A stretch of 62,740 bases of DNA. It comes from Actinotalea endophytica. GTDB taxonomy: Bacteria; Actinomycetota; Actinomycetes; Actinomycetales; Cellulomonadaceae. Of this stretch, positions 16,568 through 24,913 are shown piece after piece. The position numbers and the translations under genes are program-made. The stretch spans positions 16,924-79,663 of the forward strand of contig NZ_JAOVZU010000014.1 in the NCBI RefSeq assembly GCF_025717005.1, written 5' to 3'. Within the stretch, counting starts at the first letter, position 1; each line of letters opens with the position of its first letter. The notes beneath the pieces are model-generated. The model searched no databases. It was not told the DNA's origin and saw only the letters and a list, made by a program, of their open reading frames with translations.

Positions 16568-17455
16568 GTGACGGACCGGACCGGTCTCAGGCTGATGGCG
16601 GTGCACGCCCATCCCGACGACGAGTCGAGCAAGGGCGCTGCGACCACCGCGAAGTACGCCGCCGAGGGCGCCGAGGTGATGGTGGTCAGCTGCACGGGCG
16701 GCGACCGCGGGTCGCTGCTGAACCCGAGCTACCCGCGTCAGGTCGCCGAAGGCCCCGAGATGGTGGCCGTCCGGCGCGAGGAGATGGCCGCGGCCGCTGC
16801 GGCGCTCGGGGTGCGGCACCACTGGCTCGGGTTCGTGGACTCGGGCCTGCCCGAGGGCGACCCGCTGCCGCCGTTGCCGGAGGGCTCGTTCGCGGCGACG
16901 CCGCTCGAGGATGCGACGGCGCCGCTGGTCGAGCTCGTGCGCTCGTTCCGCCCGCACGTCATCACGACGTACGACCCGACCGGTGGCTACCCGCACCCCG
17001 ACCACGTGATGACCCACCGGGTCGCGTTCGAGGCGTACCACGCGGCCGGCAACCCGGATCACTACCGGGGCCGTGGTGAGCCGTGGACCCCGCTCAAGCT
17101 CTACTACAACCACGACTTCTCGCTGCACCGGATGCGCACCGTGCACGAGGCGCTGCTCGGGCTCGGCCTCGAGTCGCCGTTCGGGGACTGGATCGAGAGC
17201 CGCGAGGTCCGCGAGGTGCCCGAGCGCCCGGTGACCACCCGCGTCCAGTGCGCCGACTACTTCCCGGCCCGCGACGCCGCGCTGCGCGCCCACGCGACCC
17301 AGGTCGACCCCGACGGGTTCTTTTTCGCGGTGCCGCGCGACGTCGAACCGAGCATCTGGCCGATCGAGGAGTACGAGCTCGCCGACTCGCGGGTCCCGGT
17401 CTCGCTGCCCGAGGACGACCTGTTCGCCGGGATCCACCCGGAGGACCGGCGGTGA
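16568..17455 (+). CDS. mca: Mycothiol S-conjugate amidase
   Basis: Zinc hydrolase that cleaves mycothiol conjugates of electrophiles to mercapturates and glucosaminyl-inositol, part of actinobacterial detoxification. The LmbE/PIG-L zinc motif AHPDDESSKGA is at residues about 14-24 and the third zinc ligand is in GGYPHPDHVMTH near 140-151. The SSKGA variant after AHPDDE and the 295-residue length fit Mca; MshB, encoded at 53432, has ETLWTGA. The GTG at 16568 is supported by GGAGGG ending 6 bases before. The following small membrane protein gene overlaps by 4 bases. Confidence 0.92.
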   Translation: MTDRTGLRLMAVHAHPDDESSKGAATTAKYAAEGAEVMVVSCTGGDRGSLLNPSYPRQVAEGPEMVAVRREEMAAAAAALGVRHHWLGFVDSGLPEGDPLPPLPEGSFAATPLEDATAPLVELVRSFRPHVITTYDPTGGYPHPDHVMTHRVAFEAYHAAGNPDHYRGRGEPWTPLKLYYNHDFSLHRMRTVHEALLGLGLESPFGDWIESREVREVPERPVTTRVQCADYFPARDAALRAHATQVDPDGFFFAVPRDVEPSIWPIEEYELADSRVPVSLPEDDLFAGIHPEDRR

Positions 17456-17748
17456 CCGCCGTCGTGCCGGGCGCAGAGGTGTTCGCGCACGTGCCCGTGT
17501 CCGGGACGGTCGCCGGCACGGCCACACCGTCCCCGACCGACGGGACCGAGCTCGACGCGTACGACGTGACGCCCGGGCTGCTCGGCTTCGTGGTGATCTT
17601 CGCGGTCGTCCTCGCGGTGATCCCGATCTTCCTCAACATGACCGGCAAGCTGCGGCGGCTGCGGCACCGTGCAGAGCTGGAGGAGGCCGAGGCCCGCAGG
17701 CGGGCCGAGACCGACGAGCCGGAGCCCGACCGACCCGGCGAGGACTGA
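17452..17748 (+). CDS. Small membrane protein coupled to mca
   Basis: A 98-residue protein with a Thr/Pro-rich extracytoplasmic N-terminus, one transmembrane helix (about 45-65) and a charged Arg/Glu cytoplasmic tail. It has no recognised domain but matches Rv1083 in size, topology and position directly after mca. The GTG overlaps the mca stop (GTGA), and the stop lies one base before the nitrilase start, so mca, this gene and the nitrilase form one operon. An accessory role with Mca is possible but unproven. Confidence 0.8.
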   Translation: MTAVVPGAEVFAHVPVSGTVAGTATPSPTDGTELDAYDVTPGLLGFVVIFAVVLAVIPIFLNMTGKLRRLRHRAELEEAEARRRAETDEPEPDRPGED

Positions 17749-17749
17749 C

Positions 17750-18565
17750 GTGCGAGCCCGGCTCGTGGGCCTCGCCGCGACCGCGGACGCGGCCGCGAAC
17801 CGCGAGGCGGCGGTCCAGGCCGTCCGCGACGCCGCCGCTGACGGCCTGGACCTGGTGGTGCTGCCCGAGTTCGCCGGCGGCTTCGACCCGCGAGGCGTGG
17901 GACGCGAGCTCGCCGAGCCGCTGGACGGTCCGTTCGTCGGTGCGCTGCGCGCCGCGAGCGCGGGGATCACCACGATCGCCGGCACCGTGGTTCCCGCAGC
18001 GGACGACCGCGCGGTGAACGTCGTGGTCGCGGTGCGGGACGGCGTGCTGCTCGGCAGCTATGCGAAGGTGCACCTGTACGACGCGTTCGGCCAGCGCGAG
18101 TCGGACCTCCTGGTGCCGGGGCCGCCCGACGTCGCGCCGCTCGTTCTGGACGTCGCCGGGCTGAGGGTCGGGGTCATGACCTGCTACGACCTGCGATTCC
18201 CGGAGTCCGCGAGGCGGCTGGTCGACGCGGGCGCCGAGGCGATCGCGGTCCCCGCGGCGTGGGCGGGGTCCGCGGCGAACCGGGAGCTCAAGTCCGACCA
18301 CTGGCGCACCCTGCTGCGCGCGCGGGCGATCGAGAACACGGTGTGGACGTTCGGCGTGCCCATGCGAGGTGCCGGGGTGGTGGGAGACCTGCTCGCGGTG
18401 GATCCGCTCGGGGAGGTGGTCGCGGAGGCGGCGCCGGCCCCGGGGGTCAGGGGCCCGCGTCTGGTGGACGCCGTGGACGTCAGCGCGGACCCCGCGGTGG
18501 TCGCCGAGGTGCGGGTCACGAACCCGTCGCTCGCCAACCGGCGCTACACGGTGGTGCCGCGCTGA
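17750..18565 (+). CDS. Carbon-nitrogen hydrolase (nitrilase superfamily)
   Basis: Amidase-type enzyme of 271 residues with the Glu-Lys-Cys triad of the nitrilase superfamily: Glu in VVLPEF (E40), Lys in YAKVHLYD, and Cys in MTCYDLRFPE. The short YDLRFPE-type signature resembles omega-amidase/Nit2-like or deaminated glutathione amidase members; the substrate cannot be assigned. A hydrolase acting on amide products of thiol metabolism would suit the mca operon, but this is inference. The GTG at 17750 follows the upstream stop by one base. Confidence 0.85.
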   Translation: MRARLVGLAATADAAANREAAVQAVRDAAADGLDLVVLPEFAGGFDPRGVGRELAEPLDGPFVGALRAASAGITTIAGTVVPAADDRAVNVVVAVRDGVLLGSYAKVHLYDAFGQRESDLLVPGPPDVAPLVLDVAGLRVGVMTCYDLRFPESARRLVDAGAEAIAVPAAWAGSAANRELKSDHWRTLLRARAIENTVWTFGVPMRGAGVVGDLLAVDPLGEVVAEAAPAPGVRGPRLVDAVDVSADPAVVAEVRVTNPSLANRRYTVVPR

Positions 18566-18620
18566 CGGCGGTCGCCACCGGTCACAGGCCGCCCCGTCGC
18601 CGACTCCCGGGCCCGAGCGG

Positions 18621-19319
18621 TCAGCGCTGCACCGTGTACGCGGCGATGCTGACCGCCACGTAGTGGCAGACGAACCCGACCACCGTCAGGGCGTGGAAGA
18701 TCTCGTGGAAGCCGAACCAGCGGGGGCTGGGGTTCGGCCGCTTCGTGCCGTAGACCACCGCGCCCAGCGTGTACGCCAGGCCGCCCGCGGCGACCAGCCA
18801 GACGATCGCCGGGCCGTACGGCGTGAGCTCGGTGTTCCAGAAGTCGTCCAGGAACCACACGGCGACCCAGCCCAGCGCGACGTAGACCGGCACGTACGCC
18901 CAGCGCGGCGCCTGCAGCCAGAACACCCGTGCCAGCAGCCCGCCGAGCGCGCCGACCCACACCACGATCAGCAGCGTCCGCGCCGTCTCCGGCGGCAGCA
19001 GCAGCGCCGCCAGCGGGGTGTAGGTGCCCGCGATGATGAGGAAGATGTTCGTGTGGTCCATCCGGCGCAGGACCGCGTTGGCGCGGGGGCCCCAGGAGAA
19101 CCGGTGGTAGATCGCGCTCGTGCCGAACAGCATGATCGCGGTCAGGCCGAAGACGGCGCACGACACCTTGCCGACCGTGGTCGGCGCGAGCGCGACGAGC
19201 ACGATCGCGGCGGCGACGACCAGCGGGGACATGCCCGCGTGGATCCAGCCGCGAAGGCGGGGCTTGACTGCTGCGATGAGCTCCGAGGCCGCCTCGCTGC
19301 TCGCCCGCACGGGGTCCAT
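18621..19319 (-). CDS. Hemolysin III / PAQR family membrane protein
   Basis: Seven-transmembrane protein of 232 residues in the HlyIII branch of the PAQR family. The conserved zinc-site residues are visible: the IYHRF motif, the DHTNIFLIIAGTYTP segment, and the C-terminal HEIFHALTVVGFVCHY with paired histidines. Bacterial members have been linked to membrane stress and haemolysis in heterologous assays; the native role is unknown. The ATG at 19319 is preferred because GGAGG lies 7 bases upstream; longer in-frame starts (to 19397) look non-native. It is divergent from the prenyl synthase gene, as in Rv1085c/Rv1086. A palindrome overlaps its likely promoter. Confidence 0.9.
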   Translation of the reverse strand: MDPVRASSEAASELIAAVKPRLRGWIHAGMSPLVVAAAIVLVALAPTTVGKVSCAVFGLTAIMLFGTSAIYHRFSWGPRANAVLRRMDHTNIFLIIAGTYTPLAALLLPPETARTLLIVVWVGALGGLLARVFWLQAPRWAYVPVYVALGWVAVWFLDDFWNTELTPYGPAIVWLVAAGGLAYTLGAVVYGTKRPNPSPRWFGFHEIFHALTVVGFVCHYVAVSIAAYTVQR

Positions 19320-19404
19320 CCGACTGCCTCCTTCGAGCATCATGTCGGCCATGTCCGGCCTCTCCGTGCAGGGCCGGGGACCGGCCGGGTCAACCATACG
19401 GAAC

Positions 19405-19430
19405 CGTAACCTACGCTACCGTAGGTTACG
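19405..19430. promoter_or_regulatory. Perfect palindromic operator candidate upstream of hlyIII
   Basis: Two 11-base arms (CGTAACCTACG and its complement) flank a CTAC centre. A second dyad, TACGG-AA-CCGTA, abuts it at 19397-19408. On the minus strand the left arm contains TAGGTT (19413-19408), a TANNNT -10 that would start transcription near 19401. A dimeric repressor, probably TetR- or GntR-like, is implied; its gene is not adjacent. Confidence 0.65.
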
Positions 19431-19533
19431 AAACCCAGCCCCGACCGCCGGTCGGGCGACATGCGCACCGGACCTCCACATGGTGCACCGCACGGCGCCA
19501 CGGACGCAGCACGGTCGGCAGGCCCGCGAGGGG

Positions 19534-19539
19534 TAGCCT
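19534..19539 (+). promoter_or_regulatory. -10 element TAGCCT, leaderless promoter of prenyl synthase
   Basis: TAGCCT, six bases (CACCGC), then the ATG at 19546; no Shine-Dalgarno. Confidence 0.55.
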
Positions 19540-19545
19540 CACCGC

Positions 19546-20301
19546 ATGCGCCTGCCCAACCCGCTCTACGGTCTGTACGAGCGGCACCTGGCCAGATCGC
19601 TGCCCACCATCCCGCGGCACATCGGCGTGATCCTGGACGGCAACCGTCGGTGGGCCAGGACGACGGGCGCGCGCGCGGCCGACGGTCACCGGGCCGGCGC
19701 CGACAAGATCGCCGAGCTGCTGGGCTGGTGCGAGGACGTCGGTGTGGACCGGGTCACGCTGTGGATGCTCTCCACCGACAACCTGGCACGCGGCGCCGAG
19801 GAGCTGGACGACCTGCTCGCGATCATCGCGGACGCCGTGCGGGGGCTCGCCGCCACCAAGCGCTGGCACCTGCAGGCGATGGGTGCCCTCGAGCTGCTGC
19901 CGCCGGACGTCGCGGAAGTGCTGCGCAAGGCCGAGCGGGACACCCGCGACGTGCGCGGGCTGCACGTGAACGTCGCGGTCGGCTACGGCGGCCGCCGTGA
20001 GATCGCCGACGCGGTGCGGTCGCTGCTGCGGGAGCACGCCGCGAGCGGCACGGCGATCGAGGAGCTCGCCGAGACGTTCGACGTCGAGCACATCGCCGAC
20101 CACCTCTACACCAAGGGTCAGCCCGACCCCGACCTGGTGATCCGCACCTCGGGTGAGCAGCGGCTGTCCGGCTTCCTGATGTGGCAGTCGGTGCACTCGG
20201 AGTTCTACTTCTGCGAGGCGTACTGGCCCGACTTCCGGCGGGTGGACTTCCTGCGTGCGCTGCGCTCGTACGCGGCCCGCGAGCGGCGCCTCGGGCGCTG
20301 A
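19546..20301 (+). CDS. Cis-prenyl diphosphate synthase (UppS family)
   Basis: Condenses isopentenyl diphosphate in cis onto an allylic diphosphate. The 251 residues show the catalytic HIGVILDGNRRWAR motif (about 25-38), where the Asp binds magnesium diphosphate, and the C-terminal RTSGEQRLSGF and SEFYF motifs. By position next to hlyIII it parallels Rv1086, which makes short-chain omega,E,Z-farnesyl diphosphate rather than the C50-C55 product of UppS. Chain length cannot be read confidently here. The ATG fits a leaderless mRNA. Confidence 0.88.
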   Translation: MRLPNPLYGLYERHLARSLPTIPRHIGVILDGNRRWARTTGARAADGHRAGADKIAELLGWCEDVGVDRVTLWMLSTDNLARGAEELDDLLAIIADAVRGLAATKRWHLQAMGALELLPPDVAEVLRKAERDTRDVRGLHVNVAVGYGGRREIADAVRSLLREHAASGTAIEELAETFDVEHIADHLYTKGQPDPDLVIRTSGEQRLSGFLMWQSVHSEFYFCEAYWPDFRRVDFLRALRSYAARERRLGR

Positions 20302-20460
20302 CCGACACGGGTGCGCACGGCTGCACCCGGACGAGTGCCCTCAGGTGAACTCTGTGTGACGTGAACCTGGGCGTGTGCGTGTCGCGGCGGGAACGCGGAG
20401 GCCCCGGCGTAGCGTCGAAGCACTACGGACGGCATCCGTCGTCCCTCGGGAGGCCAGCCG

Positions 20461-20547
20461 ATGGCTCTGACCGTGGGAGGCCGGGTCCCGGCTTCACGGC
20501 CGGTCTACCGGGCCCACCGCACCGGGAGCCGGCGTGCGCGTCGGTGA
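20461..20547 (+). CDS. Possible 28-residue basic small protein or leader ORF
   Basis: An ATG at 20461 is preceded by GGGAGG with 7 bases of spacing and opens a 28-codon frame ending in TGA at 20547, 42 bases before phoH. The product is strongly basic (8 Arg, 1 His) and begins MALTVGGRVP. A TAGCGT -10 candidate lies at 20410-20415. It could be a small protein or a translated leader controlling phoH. Because GC-rich DNA has long random frames, the argument rests on the ribosome site and position, not on the frame itself. Confidence 0.4.
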   Translation: MALTVGGRVPASRPVYRAHRTGSRRARR

Positions 20548-20589
20548 CCACGACCCGACGCGGCGCGCCGCCGCGCGAGGGGAGCCCAC

Positions 20590-21900
20590 GTGAGCCGCAC
20601 CTACGTCCTGGACACCTCGGTCCTGCTGTCCGACCCGCGCGCGATGCTGCGGTTCGCCGAGCACTCCGTGGTCCTGCCCGTGGTCGTGATCACCGAGCTC
20701 GAGGCCAAACGGCACCACGCCGAGCTGGGCTACTTCGCGCGAAGCGCATTGCGCACCCTCGACGACCTGCGGATCAAGCACGGCCGGCTGGACGAGGCGG
20801 TGCCGGTCGGTGACGTCGGCGGCACGTTGCGCGTCGAGCTGAACCACATCGACCCTGCGGTGCTCCCGGCGGGCTTCCGGCTCGGCGACAACGACACGCG
20901 GATCCTCGCGGTGGCGAAGAACCTCGCCGACGAGGGGCACGACGTCACGCTGGTGTCCAAGGACCTGCCGATGCGGGTCAAGGCCTCGGCCGTCGGCCTG
21001 ACCGCCGAGGAGTACCGCCACGAGCTCGCCGTGGACTCCGGCTGGACCGGGATGGCCGAGCTCTCGGTCTCCGAGCAGCAGATGGCCCAGATCTACGAGT
21101 CGGAGCGGCTCGAGCTCGCCGACGTCGACCTCACCGGGCAGGACCCGGGCCCGCTGCTGTGCCACACGGGTGTCGTCGTGCACTCCCCGCGCGGGTCCGC
21201 CCTCGCCCGGGTGACGGCGGACAAGCAGTTGCGGCTGGTCCGCGGGGACGCCGACGCGTTCGGCCTGCACGGCCGCAGCGCCGAGCAGCGGATCGCGATC
21301 GACATGCTGCTGGACGAGGAGATCGGGATCGTCTCGCTCGGCGGCCGGGCCGGGACCGGCAAGTCGGCGCTCGCGCTGTGCGCCGGGCTCGAGGCCGTCC
21401 TGGAGCGTCGCCAGCACCGCAAGGTCGTGGTGTTCCGCCCGTTGTACGCCGTGGGCGGCCAGGAGCTGGGCTACCTGCCCGGCAGCGAGAACGAGAAGAT
21501 GAACCCGTGGGCGCAGGCGGTGTTCGACACGCTGGGCGCGGTGGTCTCCGGTGACGTGGTCGAGGAGGTCATCGATCGCGGGATGCTCGAGGTCCTCCCG
21601 CTGACCCACATCCGCGGGCGCTCGCTGCACGACGCGTTCGTGATCGTCGACGAGGCGCAGTCGCTCGAGCGGAACGTGCTGCTCACGGTGCTGAGCCGGA
21701 TCGGGCAGAGCTCGCGGGTGGTGCTCACGCACGACGTCGCGCAGCGCGACAACCTGCGGGTGGGCCGGCACGACGGCGTCGCGGCGGTGATCGAGGCGCT
21801 CAAGGGCCACCCGCTGTTCGCGCACGTCACGCTGACCCGGTCGGAGCGCTCGCCGATCGCCGCCCTGGTCACCGAGATGCTGGAGGGGCTCGACCTCTAG
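20590..21900 (+). CDS. phoH2: PhoH family protein with N-terminal PIN domain
   Basis: Fusion of a PIN ribonuclease domain (about 1-135, starting [10 protein letters not shown] with the first catalytic Asp) to a PhoH P-loop ATPase/helicase (about 220-436). The Walker A is [10 protein letters not shown] and the Walker B/DEAQ region [10 protein letters not shown]; a sensor motif follows in SSRVVLTHD. This PIN-PhoH form (PhoH2) has RNA helicase and RNase activity in mycobacteria, where a small upstream gene, phoAT, encodes an antitoxin-like partner. The GTG at 20590 has GAGGGGAG upstream. Length 436 residues is normal. Position after the prenyl synthase matches Rv1095 relative to Rv1086. Confidence 0.9.
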   Translation: MSRTYVLDTSVLLSDPRAMLRFAEHSVVLPVVVITELEAKRHHAELGYFARSALRTLDDLRIKHGRLDEAVPVGDVGGTLRVELNHIDPAVLPAGFRLGDNDTRILAVAKNLADEGHDVTLVSKDLPMRVKASAVGLTAEEYRHELAVDSGWTGMAELSVSEQQMAQIYESERLELADVDLTGQDPGPLLCHTGVVVHSPRGSALARVTADKQLRLVRGDADAFGLHGRSAEQRIAIDMLLDEEIGIVSLGGRAGTGKSALALCAGLEAVLERRQHRKVVVFRPLYAVGGQELGYLPGSENEKMNPWAQAVFDTLGAVVSGDVVEEVIDRGMLEVLPLTHIRGRSLHDAFVIVDEAQSLERNVLLTVLSRIGQSSRVVLTHDVAQRDNLRVGRHDGVAAVIEALKGHPLFAHVTLTRSERSPIAALVTEMLEGLDL

Positions 21901-22373
21901 ACGCGGCGTCGCGCCCGCGCAGCGGGCCGCGCCCGCAAGGCGCTGCTCCCGAGTTCGCCGGGCGCCGCCGAGCGCGCCGCGCTCTGGTCGACGCCGCCAC
22001 CCGGCTGCTCCTCGAGGAGGGCGTCGCCGCCGTGACGGTGCGCCGCGTCGCCGCGGAGGCGGGGTACTCGGTCGCCTCGCTCTACAACCACGTCGACGGC
22101 ATCGAGGACCTGCTCGCGGCGGTCCGGGACCGGCTCGAGGCCGACCTGGTCGCGGACCTCGGGCGCCTGGTCGACCCGGCGCCGAGCACGATCGACGAGC
22201 TCGCCGAGGTCTTCGTCGGGCTGGCGCGGTTCCACCTCGACCACCCCGCAGCCTTCGAGCTGTTCTTCAGCCGGGCGCCGGAGACCCGCGCGGCCGTCCG
22301 GGCCCGCCGTGCCGGACACCGAGACCACCCTCGCCGACATCCGAGCGGCCGTCCGTGCCGTCCTCGGGCACTG
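21901..22373 (+). pseudogene. Frameshifted TetR-type regulator remnant
   Basis: In the plus frame at 22032 a good TetR helix-turn-helix is visible (TVRRVAAEAGYSVASLYNHV) with an upstream helix ALVDAATRLLLEEG, but no start codon exists in frame before 22032, within the HTH region. The C-terminal part reads through to AFELFFSRAPETRAAVRA, after which the natural final helix (DTETTLADIRAAVRAVLGH) continues in another frame from about 22308 and stops at 22373. The N-terminal basic tail also seems to lie in a different frame. The gene is therefore broken by at least one, probably two, frameshifts, or the sequence contains indel errors. It directly precedes the membrane protein gene at 22390, which it may once have regulated. 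Confidence 0.65.
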
Positions 22374-22389
22374 ATCACCGGGAGAACTG

Positions 22390-23160
22390 ATGTCTGAGCT
22401 CCGCCGTCCCGTCTACCGCGGCGCGTCCTGGTCCGCGTTCGCCGTGCTCGTGCTGATCGCCATCCAGCTCGTGGTGTTCGCCGTGTGGCCGCCGCCGGGC
22501 AGCGCCGAGGCGTGGCTCGACGTCTTCGCCCGCTCGCCGCTGCTGGGCCTGATCAACGCCGACGCTCTCTACCTGGTCTCGACGGTCCTGCTGATCCCCG
22601 TGTACCTCGGGCTGGCGGTGCGGCTCGCCGCCGAAGAGCCGGCGCTCGCCCTCGGCGGCGTCACGGCCGGGCTGGTGTCGGTCGTGACGTTCGTGCCGAG
22701 CAACGTCGCGGCGGAGCTGTGGGACCTGGCCGGCCGGGCGTCGGCAGGTGCGGAGCGCGAGGTCGTGATCGGGGCGGTCGAGGCCACGCTCGCTCGCAGC
22801 TCGGGGAGTGCGTTCCTCGTCTCCTACGTGCTGGGCGGGGTCGCCCTGCTGCTCTTCGCGCTCGCCCTGCGGCGGACCGGGGTGTGGGGGCCGGCAGCCT
22901 GGCGGACCTGTGGCGTCGCCGGCGTCCTCATGCTCGTCCCGTCGACGGTGGGCGTGGTCGGCGTCGTCTTCTCGCTGGTCTCGCTGGTGCCCTGGGTGTG
23001 GTTCTGCGTGCTCGCGGTGCGACGGCTCGGGGACGACGCTGCGGCATGCCTGCTGCCGGCGAGGCCGGTGGGGCTGGAGGACCTGGAGGAGCCGGCGGAG
23101 GCTGGTCGGCTCGAGGGGTGGGCTCAGTCGCCCAGCAGGTCGGCGATGCCTCGCTCGTAG
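22390..23160 (+). CDS. Hypothetical six-helix membrane protein
   Basis: A 256-residue protein with about six hydrophobic segments (near 15-35, 60-80, 90-110, 150-170, 178-195 and 200-215) and a short hydrophilic C-terminus. The spacing resembles DUF4386-type proteins, but I cannot assign it firmly. GGGAG before the ATG supports the start. It follows the broken tetR by 16 bases, and its last 37 bases overlap the 3' end of the convergent tetR at 23124. Function unknown. Confidence 0.65.
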   Translation: MSELRRPVYRGASWSAFAVLVLIAIQLVVFAVWPPPGSAEAWLDVFARSPLLGLINADALYLVSTVLLIPVYLGLAVRLAAEEPALALGGVTAGLVSVVTFVPSNVAAELWDLAGRASAGAEREVVIGAVEATLARSSGSAFLVSYVLGGVALLLFALALRRTGVWGPAAWRTCGVAGVLMLVPSTVGVVGVVFSLVSLVPWVWFCVLAVRRLGDDAAACLLPARPVGLEDLEEPAEAGRLEGWAQSPSRSAMPRS

Positions 23161-23720
23161 ATCCCCGGGTCCGCCTCGTCCCCGAAGAGCGCCTGCTGCA
23201 CGACGTGGCCGAGCACGAGGCTGAGGAGGATCGGTGCGACGGCCTCGGGGTCGAGGTCCGGCCGCACCCGGCCCTCGTCCCGCCAGGAGCGCAGCAGCGT
23301 GGCGATCTGGGCGCGGAACGTGCCGTAGCCCTCGTGCACGAGGGAGTGCAGCTCGTCGTTCCGCAGCGCCTCGGTCCAGCCGTTCAGTGCGATCCGGGTG
23401 ATGTCCACACCTCCGGGCGAGCTCGCGAACGGCAGGGTCCGCAGGACGTCGACGACAGCCGCCGCCGGTGAGGTCCCGGTGGCGAGGTCGAGCCTGTCGA
23501 GCCGGTCACGGATCGAGCTGAGCGCCTCGGCGGCCGCGGCGACGATGAGCTCGTCCTTGCTGCGGTAGTACTGGTAGACCGCTCCCGCCGAGAGGCCCGA
23601 GGCGCGGATCACGTCGTCCATCGACGTCTGGTGGAAGCCCTCGGCGGCGAAGCACCGACGCGCGGCGTCGAGCACCTGGGCGCGTCGGGCCGCTCGATGC
23701 TCGTCGGTCACTCGAGGCAC
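23124..23720 (-). CDS. TetR family repressor
   Basis: A 198-residue TetR-type regulator with the HTH at about 25-65 (FHQTSMDDVIRASGLSAGAVYQYY) and a helical effector domain. The GTG at 23720 is preferred because AGGAG lies 6 bases upstream; an in-frame GTG at 23780 would add a Pro/Arg-rich tail. It is divergent from the membrane protein at 23870, and two palindromic sites in the 149-bp space are the likely operators, giving autoregulation plus control of the neighbour. The arrangement is typical of drug- or membrane-stress-inducible exporters. Confidence 0.88.
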   Translation of the reverse strand: MPRVTDEHRAARRAQVLDAARRCFAAEGFHQTSMDDVIRASGLSAGAVYQYYRSKDELIVAAAAEALSSIRDRLDRLDLATGTSPAAAVVDVLRTLPFASSPGGVDITRIALNGWTEALRNDELHSLVHEGYGTFRAQIATLLRSWRDEGRVRPDLDPEAVAPILLSLVLGHVVQQALFGDEADPGIYERGIADLLGD

Positions 23721-23791
23721 TGTGGGCTCCTGGTCTCCGGGTCTGCGACGCGGCCGGGGCGGGTGGCCGGCCGTCGGCACGAGCCTATTCC

Positions 23792-23803
23792 GAACGATCG
23801 TTC
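23792..23803. promoter_or_regulatory. TetR operator 1, palindrome GAACGATCGTTC
   Basis: A perfect 12-bp palindrome, 8 bases upstream of a TAGGCT -10 candidate for the minus-strand tetR (23787-23782). It shares the half-site GAACG with operator 2. Confidence 0.7.
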
Positions 23804-23843
23804 TTGACGTGGGCGAGCGCCGAGGCGCATGCTAACTATACAG

Positions 23844-23857
23844 AACGAACGTTCGTT
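23844..23857. promoter_or_regulatory. TetR operator 2, palindrome AACGAACGTTCGTT
   Basis: A perfect 14-bp palindrome directly between the -10-like TATACA (23837-23842) and the AGGAGGAG ribosome site of the exporter-like gene at 23870. Binding here would block transcription or elongation. Confidence 0.75.
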
Positions 23858-23869
23858 TTAGGAGGAGAG

Positions 23870-24913
23870 ATGGTCGCCACGATGTCCGCACCCACGATCG
23901 CCCCGGCTGTCCCGGCGCGTTGGAGCCTGCGCCGTGCCGGCGGCGTGGGCGCGCTGCTCGCCCTGGTCGTCGGGGTCATGGTCACCGCGTTCGCCTGGCC
24001 GGCCGTGAGCACCAGCCCCCGGGACGTGCCGGTCGCCGTCGTGGGGCCGCAGGCTGCGGTCCAGCAGGTCGCCGGTGCGCTCGAGCAGGCGGAGCCGGGC
24101 GCGATCCAGGTCGTCCCGGCGGTGGACGAGGCCGATGCTCGCGCCGCGATCGAGTCGCGAGAGGTCGCCGGAGCGATCGTCCTCGGCCAGCAGGGCGTGA
24201 CGGTCCTCACCGCTCCGGGCGGCGGGCAGGCCGTCGCGACGCTGCTCGCGGGCGTCGGCGACGCGCTCGGTGCCCAGCTCCTGACCGCCCAGGGCGTCGC
24301 CGTCACCCCGCCTGCCACGACCGAGGTCGTCGTGCCCGGCGGCGTGGGGGACGGCTACGGCGTCGGCTTCCCGATGATGACGCTGCCCGTCGTGATGGGA
24401 TCGCTGCTGCTCGGCCTCGTGGCGTCGCTGGCGGTGCGCGGCGCGGCCGCGCGGCTGACGGCACTGCTCGTCGGTGGCGTGGTCGCCGGCGCGGTCGTGA
24501 CGCTCGTGGCCGGGTCGTGGCTCGAGATCGTGCCCGCCACCTGGGGTGTCGCCGGTGTGCTCGGCCTCGGCGTCGTCGCGGTGAGCGGTGCGGTGGCCGG
24601 GGCGCACGCCCTGCTCGGCCGCCTCGGCGTCGCGCTGGTCGCGCCGGCGATCTTCCTGCTCGGCAACCCGCTGTCGGCCGCAGCCACCGCGCCCGAGCTG
24701 TTGCCGGCGGGCTGGGCGTCGCTCGGGCAGGCACTCCCGCCGGGTGCGCTCGTGCAGGCGCTGCGGTCGGTCGCGTTCTTCGACGGCTCCGCCTCCGCCT
24801 TCCCGCTCACGGTGCTCGGCATCTGGGCCGGCGCCGGGCTCGTGCTCGTCGCGACCACGCTGGCCGGTGAGCGGCGGACCCGACTCGTCCCGACGTCGGT
24901 CGTGGCCGGGTAG
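23870..24913 (+). CDS. ABC-2/YhgE-Pip-like membrane protein
   Basis: A 347-residue membrane protein with one N-terminal helix (about 20-40), an extracytoplasmic domain of about 125 residues, and a C-terminal block of six helices, the topology of ABC-2 permease-like proteins of the YhgE/Pip or DUF3533 groups. No ATPase is encoded nearby, so it either works alone or with an unlinked partner. The ATG at 23870 is fixed by AGGAGGAG 4 bases upstream, just after a palindromic operator. Regulation by the divergent TetR is very likely. The stop abuts the convergent NYN gene with no gap. Cargo unknown. Confidence 0.75.
   Translation: MVATMSAPTIAPAVPARWSLRRAGGVGALLALVVGVMVTAFAWPAVSTSPRDVPVAVVGPQAAVQQVAGALEQAEPGAIQVVPAVDEADARAAIESREVAGAIVLGQQGVTVLTAPGGGQAVATLLAGVGDALGAQLLTAQGVAVTPPATTEVVVPGGVGDGYGVGFPMMTLPVVMGSLLLGLVASLAVRGAAARLTALLVGGVVAGAVVTLVAGSWLEIVPATWGVAGVLGLGVVAVSGAVAGAHALLGRLGVALVAPAIFLLGNPLSAAATAPELLPAGWASLGQALPPGALVQALRSVAFFDGSASAFPLTVLGIWAGAGLVLVATTLAGERRTRLVPTSVVAG

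Noticed and set aside
20302-20589. Riboswitch in the phoH leader
   Set aside because: The region has GC-rich inverted repeats, but I could not match any known riboswitch consensus such as ydaO or SAM; a covariance-model search would be needed.
21901-24913. Mobile element or genomic island
   Set aside because: No transposase, integrase, tRNA-end duplication or terminal inverted repeats; only a decayed regulator and variable genes.
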